NCBI RefSeq assembly: GCF_900111175.1
Contig: NZ_FOGI01000006.1
Span: 186,001-250,000, forward strand
DNA from: Actinokineospora terrae
GTDB taxonomy: Bacteria; Actinomycetota; Actinomycetes; Mycobacteriales; Pseudonocardiaceae
Direction: 5' to 3'
DNA length: 64,000 bases
Notes under the pieces: generated by a model
The model's database searches: none
Told to the model about the DNA's origin: nothing
What the model saw: only the letters and a program-made list of their open reading frames with translations
Made by a program: the position numbers and the translations under genes
In this document: piece by piece, positions 26,472 through 35,368 of the stretch
How positions within the stretch are numbered: position 1 is the stretch's first letter
How the letters are laid out: each line of letters starts with the position of its first letter

Positions 26472-27092
26472 ATGCTCAACATCTTCGCCCGTGCCTCCGT
26501 CTCCCGAGTCACCGATCCGGTCGGGGCCGGGCTGGTGCGCCTCGGCCTCACCCCGAACGCCGTCACCGTGCTGGGCACCGCGTGCGCCATCGCGGGCGCG
26601 CTGTGGCTGTTCCCCACCGGGCACCTGCTCGCCGGGACCTTCGTGGTCTGGGGCTTCGCCATGTTCGACCTGCTCGACGGCGCGATGGCCCGCGCGCTCG
26701 GCGGCGGCACCCGCTTCGGCGCCGTGCTGGACGCCACCTGCGACCGGCTCGCCGACGGCGCCCTGCTCTGCGGCATCACCTGGTACCTGTTCGACACCGG
26801 GAACCGGGTCACCGCCGTCGCCGCGCTCATCTGCCTGGTGCTGGCGCAGGTCGTCTCCTACATCAAGGCGCGCGCGGAGGCCAGCGGCCTCGACGCCGAT
26901 GGCGGCCTGGTGGAGCGCGCGGAACGGCTGATCATCACCCTCGTCGGCACCGGCCTGTCCGGCCTCGGCGTGCCGTACGCGGTCGAGGTGTCGCTGTGGC
27001 TGGTGGCCGCCGGGTCGGTCATCACCGTTGGCCAGCGCCTGCTCGCGGTGCGCCGCAGCGCCGCGGTCCCCGCCGAGGAGAACGCCCGATGA
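26472..27092 (+). CDS. pgsA: CDP-alcohol phosphatidyltransferase, phosphatidylinositol phosphate synthase (PgsA1)
   Basis: A 206-residue membrane enzyme with about six helices. The family motif D-x2-DG-x2-AR-x8-G-x3-D-x3-D is complete in DLLDGAMARALGGGTRFGAV followed by LDATCD. By order (pgsA, acyltransferase, pimA) it is the actinobacterial phosphatidylinositol phosphate synthase, joining CDP-diacylglycerol and inositol 3-phosphate at the inner membrane, the first step towards PI mannosides. Its stop overlaps the start of the next gene (ATGA), so the genes are translationally coupled. Confidence 0.93.
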   Translation: MLNIFARASVSRVTDPVGAGLVRLGLTPNAVTVLGTACAIAGALWLFPTGHLLAGTFVVWGFAMFDLLDGAMARALGGGTRFGAVLDATCDRLADGALLCGITWYLFDTGNRVTAVAALICLVLAQVVSYIKARAEASGLDADGGLVERAERLIITLVGTGLSGLGVPYAVEVSLWLVAAGSVITVGQRLLAVRRSAAVPAEENAR

Positions 27093-28024
27093 GCTGGGGC
27101 GAACGGCTGCACGCCGCCGGGTACGGGGCGGGCTGGCGGCTGGTCAAGACGCTGCCGGAGGGTGCCGCGACCGCGCTGTTCCGCGGCGGTGCCGACCTCG
27201 CCGCGCGCCGCGCCGGGCCGGGGGCCCAGCAGTTGCGGGCCAACCTCGCCCGGGTCGTCCCGAAGGCGGGACCGGCCGAATTGGACGACCTCGTCCGGCA
27301 GGCGCTGCGCTCTTACGCCCGGTACTGGCAAGAGGCGTTCCGCCTACCGGCGATGGACCACGCTGCCGTGCACGCCGAGATCGACGCCACCATGACCGGC
27401 AACGAGTACATCACCGCCGCGCTCGCCGAGGGCAACGGCGCCGTCTTAGCCCTGACGCACTCAGGTAACTGGGACGCCGCCGGTGTGTGGCTCGCGCGTG
27501 AGCACGGCCGGTTCACCACCGTCGCCGAGCGCCTCAAGCCAGAGTCCCTCTATGAGCGGTTCGTCGAATACCGCGCGTCGCTCGGCTTCGAGATCATTCC
27601 TGCCACCGGTGGCGACAAGAACCCGGCGGTCGTGCTGGCCGAGCGGCTGCGGCAGAACAAGCTGATCTGTCTTGTCGCCGACCGCGATCTCACCCCGGCA
27701 GGCCTACCGGTCACCTTCTTCGGTGCCAAGACCCGGATGCCCTCCGGTCCCGCCTACCTCGCCGCCCGCACCGGCGCCGCCCTGATCCCGGCGGGCTGCT
27801 GGTTCACCGACCACGGCTGGGGCCTGCGGCTGCACCCGCCGATCAAGGTCGACGGCGTGCGCGGGGTCAAGGCGGCCACCCAGGCGCTGGCCGACGTGTT
27901 CGCCGCCGACATCGCCGCGCACCCGGCCGACTGGCACATGCTGCAGAAGCTGTGGATCGAGGACCTCACCGAGGCCCGGCAGCGGGAGCTGTCGACCGGG
28001 GAGGAACCCCGGGGGCGCCGGTGA
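27089..28024 (+). CDS. Phosphatidylinositol mannoside acyltransferase (PatA-type)
   Basis: A 311-residue member of the bacterial lipid A/PIM acyltransferase superfamily. The catalytic HxxxxD-like block appears as LTHSGNWDAAGVWLA, with a second conserved block PAYLAARTGAALIPAG. The family enzyme transfers an acyl chain to the 6-position of the mannose of PIM1 at the cytoplasmic membrane face. It starts inside the pgsA stop and ends eight bases before pimA, so pgsA, this gene and pimA form one operon matching Rv2612c-Rv2610c. Confidence 0.92.
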   Translation: MSWGERLHAAGYGAGWRLVKTLPEGAATALFRGGADLAARRAGPGAQQLRANLARVVPKAGPAELDDLVRQALRSYARYWQEAFRLPAMDHAAVHAEIDATMTGNEYITAALAEGNGAVLALTHSGNWDAAGVWLAREHGRFTTVAERLKPESLYERFVEYRASLGFEIIPATGGDKNPAVVLAERLRQNKLICLVADRDLTPAGLPVTFFGAKTRMPSGPAYLAARTGAALIPAGCWFTDHGWGLRLHPPIKVDGVRGVKAATQALADVFAADIAAHPADWHMLQKLWIEDLTEARQRELSTGEEPRGRR

Positions 28025-28031
28025 GCGGGAC

Positions 28032-29162
28032 ATGAGGGTCGGCATCGTCTGCCCGTACTCCTTCGACGTGCCCGGCGGCGTCCAGGCGCACGTGCTGGAC
28101 CTGGCCAGGGCGCTGCGCGGGCTCGGCCACGAGGTCGACGTGCTCGCCCCGGCCGACGAGGACACCCCGCTGCCGGACTTCGTCCAGCCCGCCGGGCGCG
28201 CCGTGGGCATCCCGTACAACGGGTCGGTGGCGCGGCTGTCGTTCGGCCCGGTGTCCTACGCGCGCGTGCGCCGGTGGGTCCGCGAGCACGACTTCGACGT
28301 GCTGCACCTGCACGAACCGACCGCGCCGAGCCTGTCGATGCTGGCCATGGTGGTCGCCGACGGCCCGATCGTGGCCACCTTCCACACCTCGACGCCGCGC
28401 TCGCGCACGCTCAGCGCGTTCCAGTCGGTGCTGCGGCCGTTCCTGGAGAAGATCACCGCCAGGATCGCGGTGTCCGCGCTGGCCAGGCGGGTGCAGGTGG
28501 AGCACCTCGGCGGCGACGCGGTCGAGATCCCCAACGGCGTCGACGTGGGGTTCTTCCGCGACGCCGACCCGCTGCCCGGCTACCCCCGCGCGGGCGGCAC
28601 GGTCGGCTTCGTCGGCCGCTACGACGAGCCGCGCAAGGGCATGCCGGTGCTGCTCGACGCACTGAACCTGCTGCTCGACGACCGGCCGGACCTGCGGCTG
28701 GTGGTGGTCGGCCGCGGCGACGAGGCCGACCTGCGGCGCGCGGCCGGACCGCGCCTCGCCGACCGGATCGACCTGCTCGGCCAGGTGGACGACGCGGACA
28801 AGGCGCGCATGCTCAGCAGCGTGGACGTCTACTGCGCCCCGAACCTGGGCGGGGAGAGCTTCGGGATCATCCTGACCGAGGCGATGGCCGCCGGTGCCGC
28901 GGTGGTGGCCAGCGACCTCGACGCGTTCCGCCGGGTCCTCGACGACGGCCGCGCGGGGGTGCTGACCCCGGTGGGGGAGCCCGCGGGACTGGCCGCCGGG
29001 CTGCGGTCCGTGCTGGACGACCGGGCCAGGCGGGACACCCTCGTGCTGGAGGGGGAGCGGCGGGTCGCCGCGTACGACTGGTCGGTGGTCGCCGCGCAGG
29101 TCCTGCGGGTCTACGAGCAGGCCGTCGCGGCGGATCCACGCGGTGTGGGGGAGGTGCCGTGA
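28032..29162 (+). CDS. pimA: Phosphatidylinositol alpha-mannosyltransferase
   Basis: A 376-residue GT4 (GT-B fold) enzyme that uses GDP-mannose to put the first mannose on phosphatidylinositol. Visible features are the N-terminal Gly loop CPYSFDVPGGVQAHVLDLAR, VLHLHEPTAPSLS with the catalytic His, GFVGRYDEPRKGMPVLLDAL, and the EX7E nucleotide-sugar motif in GESFGIILTEAMAAG. These match mycobacterial PimA in order and length. It is the third gene of the PIM operon and overlaps the next gene by four bases. Confidence 0.95.
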   Translation: MRVGIVCPYSFDVPGGVQAHVLDLARALRGLGHEVDVLAPADEDTPLPDFVQPAGRAVGIPYNGSVARLSFGPVSYARVRRWVREHDFDVLHLHEPTAPSLSMLAMVVADGPIVATFHTSTPRSRTLSAFQSVLRPFLEKITARIAVSALARRVQVEHLGGDAVEIPNGVDVGFFRDADPLPGYPRAGGTVGFVGRYDEPRKGMPVLLDALNLLLDDRPDLRLVVVGRGDEADLRRAAGPRLADRIDLLGQVDDADKARMLSSVDVYCAPNLGGESFGIILTEAMAAGAAVVASDLDAFRRVLDDGRAGVLTPVGEPAGLAAGLRSVLDDRARRDTLVLEGERRVAAYDWSVVAAQVLRVYEQAVAADPRGVGEVP

Positions 29163-30118
29163 CCGCCTGGGTGGTGGTGTTGGCGGCCATGGCGCTGCTG
29201 GTCCTCATCGGCATCTGGCTGGTCGGAACCGCCAACCGCCTCGACCGCCTGCACGTGCGCACCGACGCTGCCTGGGCCGCCCTCGACGCCGCCCTGGCCC
29301 GCCGCGCCGTCGTGGCCCGCGCCGTCTCCGGCGGCATCGACCCACCCCCCGGCGACCACCTCCGCGTCCTGGCCGACCGAGCCGAACACGCCCCCCGCCC
29401 CGACCGCGAACCCGCCGAGAACGCCCTCACCAGAGAACTCGCCACCGTAGACCGCCGCGACCTCCCCCTCACCCTCGTCGCCGAACTCGCCGACGCCGAG
29501 CACCGAGTGATAATCGCCCGCCGAGTCCACGGCGACGCAGTCCGCGACACCCTCGCATTGCGCCGCCGCCGCGTCGTCCGCTGGCTCAAACTCGCAGGCA
29601 CCGCGCCCAGCCCGGAGTACCTGGAGATCGCGGAGCCATCCTTGTCGGAGGACGTCCCCCGACCTGCCGCGCGGGTGATCCTGCGTGATCGGGATGGGCG
29701 AGTGCTGCTGTTCCGGGGCCACGATCCTGCGCGCGTGGATGACGTGTACTGGTTCACGCCTGGGGGAGGGGTGGAGGCGGGGGAGGACCTGCGCACGGCT
29801 GCGCTGCGGGAACTGCTTGAGGAGACCGGGGTGGTGCCGGACTCCCTTGTGGGTCCCGTGTGGCGACGGCGGGTGGCGTTCAGTTTCGCTGGGCGGAGCT
29901 ATGACGGGGAGGAGTGGTTCTTCCTCGCTTCGCTGCCGGATGGGTCTGCTGTGGACACTTCGGGGTTCACGGAACTGGAGTCGGCGACTATCGGTGAGCA
30001 TCGGTGGTGGTCGTCGGAGGAACTGCTGGCCACCTCGGAGACGGTGTACCCGGTGCAGTTCGCCGAGCTCTTGCCGAGCTTGTCCACATGGGACGGGACC
30101 CTTCGACCGGTCCGGTAG
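29159..30118 (+). CDS. Membrane-anchored NUDIX hydrolase (Rv2609c-like)
   Basis: A 319-residue protein. A helix at about 4-23 (VVVLAAMALLVLIGIWLVGT) is followed by a helical LemA-like region (about 24-150) and then a NUDIX domain. The NUDIX box GGGVEAGEDLRTAALRELLEETGV is complete in pattern, with all catalytic Glu residues. The substrate is unknown. The GTG overlaps the pimA stop. Codon style changes sharply near 29635: very C-rich before, G-rich after, which may reflect a fused or replaced 3' half. It is the last gene of the PIM operon. Confidence 0.85.
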   Translation: MTAWVVVLAAMALLVLIGIWLVGTANRLDRLHVRTDAAWAALDAALARRAVVARAVSGGIDPPPGDHLRVLADRAEHAPRPDREPAENALTRELATVDRRDLPLTLVAELADAEHRVIIARRVHGDAVRDTLALRRRRVVRWLKLAGTAPSPEYLEIAEPSLSEDVPRPAARVILRDRDGRVLLFRGHDPARVDDVYWFTPGGGVEAGEDLRTAALRELLEETGVVPDSLVGPVWRRRVAFSFAGRSYDGEEWFFLASLPDGSAVDTSGFTELESATIGEHRWWSSEELLATSETVYPVQFAELLPSLSTWDGTLRPVR

Positions 30119-30141
30119 CACGGCCGACGTTGGCCCCCACC

Positions 30142-30346
30142 CGGCCTTCACGATCGTTGGTCCCAATACGCCCCTCCCAGGCGTTGGTCCCCACGTGCCC
30201 CTCTGAAACGTTGGCCGAACAACGCCCCATCGAGCCGGCTTGGCACCAGCGGATCCGAGGAGCGCGTGGTCGGCCAACGTCTGCGAGGGGCACGTGGGGA
30301 CCAACGTCTGAGAGGGGCGCGTTGGGGCCAACGTCTGTGAAGGCTG
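30142..30346. repeat. Inverted repeat of about 80-bp arms made of 27-bp units, between convergent genes
   Basis: The left arm (about 30142-30225) and right arm (about 30262-30346) are near-perfect inverted copies around a spacer of about 36 bases. Each arm contains tandem units of about 27 bases starting CGTTGG(T/C)CCC and ending near GCCCCTC. The element fills the whole space between the NUDIX gene and the EF-G2 gene. It could act as a bidirectional terminator or be a dispersed intergenic repeat. No coding capacity is credible. Confidence 0.85.
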
Positions 30347-30348
30347 CC

Positions 30349-32415
30349 CTAACTGGCGGGTAGTGGGTCGAAGCGGGAAAACGAGCGGTTGAAGCTGCCC
30401 GCCCCAGAAGTCAGTGACCGCAGGTCGATCGCATAACGCACAAGCGCCGTCGCGGGGATCTCCGACTGGATGGTCGTGTGGCCGGAGTCGTCCGTGGTCG
30501 TGCCGAGGACTCGACCTCGGCGGGCGGAAAGGTCACCCAGGACAGGGCCCAGGTGGTCGTCAGGAATAGTGATGTGAACTTCGTCCACAGGCTCCAACAC
30601 GGCGATCCGGGCCTTCTCCGCGGCGTCGCGGATGGCTAGGGCGGCGGCGGTTTGGAAGGCGGTGTCGGAGGAGTCGACGGTGTGGGATTTGCCGTCTACG
30701 AGGGTTACCCGGACGTCTACCACGGGGTGGCCGTCGCGGAGGCCTCGGGCCAGTTGGGCGCGGACGCCCTTTTCGACGCTGCCGATGAACTGGTGTGGGA
30801 CGGACCCGCCGACAACTCGGTCGACGAACTCGACGCCGGTGCCTGTGGGAAGTGGCTCGACCTCCACGTCGCACACCGCGTACTGCCCGTGCCCGCCTGA
30901 CTGCTTCACGTGCCGACCGTGCCCCCGCGCGGGCGTCGCGAACGTCTCCCGCAGCGTCACCCGCACCGGCTCGGTGTCCACATCGGCCCCACCCGCGCGC
31001 AGCCGGTCGAGGACGACGTCCGCGTGCGCCTCGCCCATGCACCACAACACCAACTGGTGCGTCTCCGGGTTGCGCTCCGTCCGCAGCGTCGGGTCGCCCG
31101 CGACCAGTCGGGACAGGTTGCGCGCCATGGTGTCCTCGTCGCTGCGGGTCTTCGCGGTGACGGCGACCGGCAGCAGTGGCTCCGGCATCGCCCACGGCGC
31201 CATCAGGATCGGGTCCTCCGGCGCCGACACCGTGTCCCCGGTCTCCGCCGAGCCGACCTTGGTCACCGCGCACAGGTCACCGGCCACGCAGTACGGCACC
31301 TCCCGCAGCGCCGCGCCCAGCGGCGAGTACACGTGCGCGACCCGTTCGTCGGTGTCGTGGTCCTCGTGGCCGCGGTCGGCCAGTCCGTGCCCGGAGACGT
31401 GCACCGCGCGTTCCGGGCGCAGCGTCCCGGAGAACACCCGGACCAGTGACACCCGACCGACGTACGAGTCGACCGCGGTGCGCACCACCGCCGCGGCCAG
31501 CGGTCCGTCCGGGTCGGCGGTGATCGCCGGGTGCGCGTGCCCGGCGGGGTCGGTCACCCCGGGCAGCCGGTGTTCCAGCGGCGACGGGAACGCCCTGGTC
31601 AGCGCGTCGAGCAGGGCCGCGACCCCCAGGCCGGACAGCGCGCACACCGGGAACACCGGGTGGAACGCGCCGCGCGCCACGGCCGTCTCCAGGTCCGCGG
31701 TGATCGTCGCCGGGTCGATCTCCTCGCCCGCCAGGTAGCGGTCCATCAGGGACTCGTCCTCGCTCTCGGCGATGATCCCCTCCAGCAGCTCCGCCCGCGC
31801 CACCTCGGCCACCTCGTCCAGGGGCGCCGGTTCGCCGCCGACCCACCGCTGGGTGATCAAGCCGAGCAGCCCGTCGCCCACCGGCAGGTACACCGGCAGC
31901 ACGTTGGTGCCGAATGCGTCCTGGCAGGCGGCGAGCTCGGCGGCGAAGTCGGCGCGCGCGTGGTCGAGCCGGGCGATCACCAGCGCCCTGGGCATGCCGA
32001 CCGCCGCGCACTCCGCCCACAGCGCCGTGGTGGCCGCGTCGACCCCCTCCGCGGCGCTGACCACGAACAGCGCCGCGTCCGCCGCCCGCAGCCCGGCCCG
32101 CAGCTCACCCACGAAGTCGGCGTACCCGGGGGTGTCGATCAGGTTGACCTTCACCCCGTCGTGCAGCAGCGGGGCCACCGCCAGCCCCACCGACCGCTGC
32201 TGGCGCACCGCGGCCGGGTCGTGGTCGCACACCGTCGTGCCCTCGGTGACCGACCCGGCCCTGCCCAGCACCCCCGACGCCGCCAGCAGCGCCTCGGTGA
32301 GCGTGGTCTTCCCGGCCCCGGACGGCCCGACCAGCGCGATGTTGCGGACCTTCGCCGGGTCGCTCACCACGACCCCGGACTCGGGTTGACCGTTCTCGGA
32401 GTGCTTCGACCCCAT
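30349..32415 (-). CDS. Elongation factor G-like GTPase (EF-G2/FusA2 type)
   Basis: A 688-residue translational GTPase paralogue. G1 is GPSGAGKTTLTEAL, G2 region RQQRSVGLAVAP and G3 LIDTPGYADF. The usual G4 NKxD is replaced by ARLD (ALVIARLDHA), which is odd. Domains II-V of EF-G follow (for example RETFATPARGHGRHVKQSGG and SVEKGVRAQLARG). It belongs to the actinobacterial EF-G2 group, whose role is unclear and which is not thought to replace EF-G. The ATG at 32415 has GGGAGG upstream and gives the expected N-terminus. Confidence 0.88.
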   Translation of the reverse strand: MGSKHSENGQPESGVVVSDPAKVRNIALVGPSGAGKTTLTEALLAASGVLGRAGSVTEGTTVCDHDPAAVRQQRSVGLAVAPLLHDGVKVNLIDTPGYADFVGELRAGLRAADAALFVVSAAEGVDAATTALWAECAAVGMPRALVIARLDHARADFAAELAACQDAFGTNVLPVYLPVGDGLLGLITQRWVGGEPAPLDEVAEVARAELLEGIIAESEDESLMDRYLAGEEIDPATITADLETAVARGAFHPVFPVCALSGLGVAALLDALTRAFPSPLEHRLPGVTDPAGHAHPAITADPDGPLAAAVVRTAVDSYVGRVSLVRVFSGTLRPERAVHVSGHGLADRGHEDHDTDERVAHVYSPLGAALREVPYCVAGDLCAVTKVGSAETGDTVSAPEDPILMAPWAMPEPLLPVAVTAKTRSDEDTMARNLSRLVAGDPTLRTERNPETHQLVLWCMGEAHADVVLDRLRAGGADVDTEPVRVTLRETFATPARGHGRHVKQSGGHGQYAVCDVEVEPLPTGTGVEFVDRVVGGSVPHQFIGSVEKGVRAQLARGLRDGHPVVDVRVTLVDGKSHTVDSSDTAFQTAAALAIRDAAEKARIAVLEPVDEVHITIPDDHLGPVLGDLSARRGRVLGTTTDDSGHTTIQSEIPATALVRYAIDLRSLTSGAGSFNRSFSRFDPLPAS

Positions 32416-32626
32416 GGCGCCCACCTCCCTCGGTCGGGGGGCCGCCGGGGCTCCCCATCGGCTGTCTGTGTCCGATCTCACACCGCCTCCGCCGAACGGA
32501 CAACCCCATGGCCGAAGTGGTCTTTCGAGATAGCCCTCGATTGGCCGCCTTGATCGGACCACCTGGGACGTAACCTGTGGTCAGCGCCGTTGCCCGGCGC
32601 GACGACTCGACCCGAGAGGCCGCACC

Positions 32627-33550
32627 GTGTCCGACGCCAGCACCGCCCCCAAGCACGCCGCCACCGCCCCGGAAACCGGCACCACGCGGGTCAAGCGCGG
32701 CATGGCCGAGATGCTCAAGGGCGGCGTGATCATGGACGTGGTCGACGCCAGGCAGGCCAAGATCGCCGAGGACGCGGGTGCCGTCGCGGTCATGGCCCTG
32801 GAGCGGGTGCCCGCCGACATCCGCACCCAGGGCGGCGTGGCCAGGATGAGCGACCCCGACCTGATCGACGGGATCATCGCGGCGGTCTCCATCCCGGTGA
32901 TGGCCAAGGCCCGCATCGGCCACTTCGTCGAGGCGCAGGTCCTGCAGTCGCTCGGCGTGGACTACATCGACGAGTCCGAGGTGCTCACCCCGGCCGACTA
33001 CGCCAACCACATCGACAAGTGGGCGTTCACCGTGCCCTTCGTCTGCGGCGCGACCAACCTGGGCGAGGCGCTGCGCCGGATCACCGAGGGCGCGGCGATG
33101 ATCCGCTCCAAGGGCGAGGCGGGCACCGGCGACGTCTCCAACGCCACCACCCACATGCGCAAGATCCGCGCCGAGATCAAGCGGCTGTCCTCGCTGCCCA
33201 CCGACGAGCTCTACGTCGCGGCCAAGGAGCTGCAGGCGCCCTACGACCTGGTCGTCGAGGTCGCGCGCACCGGCAAGCTGCCGGTCGTGCTGTTCACCGC
33301 GGGCGGCATCGCCACCCCGGCCGACGCGGCGATGATGATGCAGCTGGGCGCCGAGGGCGTGTTCGTCGGCTCGGGCATCTTCAAGTCCGGCAACCCCGAG
33401 CAGCGCGCCGAGGCCATCGTCAAGGCCACCACCTTCCACGACGACCCCGACGTCATCGCCAAGGTCAGCCGTGGTCTCGGTGAGGCCATGGTCGGCATCA
33501 ACGTCGAGGGCATCGCCGAGCCGCACCGGTTGGCGGAACGCGGCTGGTGA
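32627..33550 (+). CDS. pdxS: Pyridoxal 5'-phosphate synthase subunit PdxS
   Basis: A 307-residue TIM-barrel enzyme that makes PLP from ribose 5-phosphate, glyceraldehyde 3-phosphate and ammonia. Diagnostic blocks are [18 protein letters not shown], the Lys in [29 protein letters not shown] (second catalytic Lys) and [22 protein letters not shown] [18 protein letters not shown]. The glutaminase partner pdxT lies 1.8 kb downstream, separated by an XRE/AzlCD insert. It has a GTG start. Confidence 0.97.
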   Translation: MSDASTAPKHAATAPETGTTRVKRGMAEMLKGGVIMDVVDARQAKIAEDAGAVAVMALERVPADIRTQGGVARMSDPDLIDGIIAAVSIPVMAKARIGHFVEAQVLQSLGVDYIDESEVLTPADYANHIDKWAFTVPFVCGATNLGEALRRITEGAAMIRSKGEAGTGDVSNATTHMRKIRAEIKRLSSLPTDELYVAAKELQAPYDLVVEVARTGKLPVVLFTAGGIATPADAAMMMQLGAEGVFVGSGIFKSGNPEQRAEAIVKATTFHDDPDVIAKVSRGLGEAMVGINVEGIAEPHRLAERGW

Positions 33551-33562
33551 TCCTGGGGGTGT

Positions 33563-33591
33563 GCTGGATCGGGCACGGGGTCCGATCCAGC
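33563..33591. terminator. Hairpin terminator between pdxS and the XRE gene
   Basis: GCTGGATCGG at 33563-33572 pairs perfectly with 33582-33591 around a nine-base loop. It lies between two convergent stop codons and can serve both. Confidence 0.7.
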
Positions 33592-33599
33592 GCCACCCG

Positions 33600-34163
33600 C
33601 TAGACGTGCTCGGAGACCATCGCGGCCATGGTGCCCCCGGTCAGCGCCTCGAACACGTGCGGCAGGTCGCCCGGGTAGGAGACGTAGTCGCCCGGCTCGA
33701 TGGTGACCGGGTCGTCGGTGAGGCCGACCAGGGCGCGTCCGGTGCACAGCACGACGTGTTCGACGACGCCGGGGGAGTGCGGGGCGGACTCGCGCGTGCT
33801 GCCCGGTTCCGCGGTGATCAGGTACAGGTCGCGGCGGGCGTGCGGTGGGCACGAGGCGAGCAGCGTGGCGATGTACGAGGCGCGTTCGGAGAACACGGCG
33901 GGCCCCTCGCCCGCACGGATGACCTGGACGCGCGGTTGGGGCGGTTCGACGAGCCTGCTGAACGGCACGTTCAGCGCGACGCTGAGCGCCCACAGCGTCT
34001 CCACGCTGGGGTTGCCCGAGCCGGACTCCAGCTGCGACAGCGTCGACTTGGCCACCCCGGCCCGCTTGGCCAGCTCGCTGAGCGAGAGCCCGACTCGCTC
34101 GCGTTCGCGGCGCAGGGACCGGGCGATGACCTCCAGCGGGGCTCCGCGCTGCTCCACCAACAC
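33600..34163 (-). CDS. XRE-cupin transcriptional regulator
   Basis: A regulator of about 187 residues. The helix-turn-helix (about 10-65) contains LSLSELAKRAGVAKSTLSQLESG, a textbook XRE pattern. The C-terminal cupin (about 110-185) includes HSPGVVEHVVLCTGRALVG and EPGDYVSYPGDLPHVFEAL. The frame extends upstream, but GTG at 34163 or 34157 begins just before the HTH and is followed by normal coding sequence. It is divergent from azlCD with three matching operator sites between them, so it most likely controls azlCD and itself, perhaps sensing an amino acid through the cupin. Confidence 0.88.
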   Translation of the reverse strand: MLVEQRGAPLEVIARSLRRERERVGLSLSELAKRAGVAKSTLSQLESGSGNPSVETLWALSVALNVPFSRLVEPPQPRVQVIRAGEGPAVFSERASYIATLLASCPPHARRDLYLITAEPGSTRESAPHSPGVVEHVVLCTGRALVGLTDDPVTIEPGDYVSYPGDLPHVFEALTGGTMAAMVSEHV

Positions 34164-34168
34164 TCTCC

Positions 34169-34253
34169 GTTCGCTACGACGAACAAAGCGTTCGCCTTGA
34201 CGAACGCGCCTGAGGTGTTCATGATACTGGACTATGCGTTCGATATGGCGAAC
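34169..34253. promoter_or_regulatory. Three copies of the operator GTTCG-N6-CGAAC between the XRE and azlC genes
   Basis: Sites lie at 34169-34184, 34190-34205 (extended to 7-bp arms, 34188-34207) and 34238-34253. The first two are 21 bases apart (two helical turns). Site 1 abuts the regulator start. Site 2 touches a candidate azlC -35 (TTGACG, 34197-34202). Site 3 covers the first azlC codons. A CATGAT at 34220 would be the -10, implying a nearly leaderless azlC mRNA. Confidence 0.75.
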
Positions 34254-35007
34254 CCTCGATCCCGGCCTCTGGCGGGGCGTGCTGGCCATCGCGGTCGCCG
34301 CGGCGGTCAACGGGGCCTCGTTCGGCGCGATCGCGGTCGCGGCGGGCAACCCGCTGTGGGTGCCGGTCGCGATGTCCGTGCTGGTCTTCGCGGGCGGCTC
34401 GCAGTACATGGCGGTCGGCGTGGTCGCCTCCGGTGGCAGCCCGATCGCGGCGGTCATCGGTGGCCTGGTGCTCAACGCCCGGCACCTGCCGTTCGGCCTC
34501 GCGATCGGCGACGTGGTGGGCAAGAGCCTGCCCGCCCGGCTGGTGGGCAGCCACCTGCTGGTCGACGAGTCGGTCGCCTTCGCCATGGCGCAGAAGGACC
34601 CGGAGCGCGCCAAGGCCGCCTACTGGGCCTGCGGCGGATCGCTGTTCGTCGCCTGGAACCTCGGCGTGTTCGGCGGGTCGCTGGCGGGCTCGCTGGTCAG
34701 CGACCCGAACGCGCTCGGCCTGGACGCGGTCTTCCCCGCGGTCATGCTGGCCCTGGTCCTGCCCGCGCTCAAGGAGGCGGGCAAGCTGCGGCCCGCCCTG
34801 CTCGGCGCCGCCATCGCCCTGGCCGCCACCCCGTTCCTGCCGCCGGGCGTGCCCGTGCTGCTCGCCCTGGCCGGACTCCTGGCCGTGCCCCGCCACAACG
34901 GGACCGGGGCTGCCGGGACCACGGAGACTGCCGGGGCTGCTGAGACTGCCAGGACTGGCGGGACTGGCGGGACCGCTGAGGCCGGACCGAAGGGGGCGAC
35001 GGCGTGA
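34234..35007 (+). CDS. azlC: AzlC-family branched-chain amino acid exporter subunit
   Basis: A 257-residue membrane protein. It has the AzlC pattern: [51 protein letters not shown] and [14 protein letters not shown], over about eight helices. With AzlD it forms an exporter for branched-chain or other hydrophobic amino acids. The C-terminal 35 residues are a Gly/Thr/Ala low-complexity tail ([18 protein letters not shown]). It overlaps azlD by four bases. An operator copy lies inside its first codons, and no ribosome binding site stands at the usual distance. Confidence 0.92.
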   Translation: MRSIWRTLDPGLWRGVLAIAVAAAVNGASFGAIAVAAGNPLWVPVAMSVLVFAGGSQYMAVGVVASGGSPIAAVIGGLVLNARHLPFGLAIGDVVGKSLPARLVGSHLLVDESVAFAMAQKDPERAKAAYWACGGSLFVAWNLGVFGGSLAGSLVSDPNALGLDAVFPAVMLALVLPALKEAGKLRPALLGAAIALAATPFLPPGVPVLLALAGLLAVPRHNGTGAAGTTETAGAAETARTGGTGGTAEAGPKGATA

Positions 35008-35312
35008 CCATCGTGCCGATCCTGGTGCTCGCCCTGGGCACCTTCGCCTTCCGCTTCGGCGGGACCCTGCTGCGCGACCGGATCACCCTGTCGCAGCGGG
35101 TCAGGGACCTGCTGGCCACCGGCGCCGTCGTGCTGCTGGTCGCGCTCATCGCCACCAGCGCGCTGGCCAAGGGCCACGACTTCGCAGGGTGGGCACTGCC
35201 CGCCGGGGTCGCCGTCGGCGGGCTGCTGGCCTGGCGCAAGGCCCCGTTCGTCGTCGTGGTGATCGCCGCCGCCGCGACCACCGCACTGCTTCGCCTGGCC
35301 GGGGTGGCCTGA
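35004..35312 (+). CDS. azlD: AzlD-family small exporter subunit
   Basis: A 102-residue protein with about four membrane helices and the AzlD pattern [18 protein letters not shown] near the start. It is the small partner of AzlC. The start codon overlaps the azlC stop, so equal-ratio synthesis by coupling is likely. It belongs to the insert separating pdxS from pdxT. Confidence 0.92.
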   Translation: MTIVPILVLALGTFAFRFGGTLLRDRITLSQRVRDLLATGAVVLLVALIATSALAKGHDFAGWALPAGVAVGGLLAWRKAPFVVVVIAAAATTALLRLAGVA

Positions 35313-35368
35313 CCCGACCCCCGACCGGGCTCATTACCCTGGGTCGGGAAACGAGGGAGGACCAACCA

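Noticed and set aside
29988..30363. Short open frames across the 27-bp repeat (for example GTNAWEGRIGTNDREGRVG)
   Set aside because: The peptides only reflect the repeated DNA unit, have no ribosome binding site, and occur on both strands of the palindrome.
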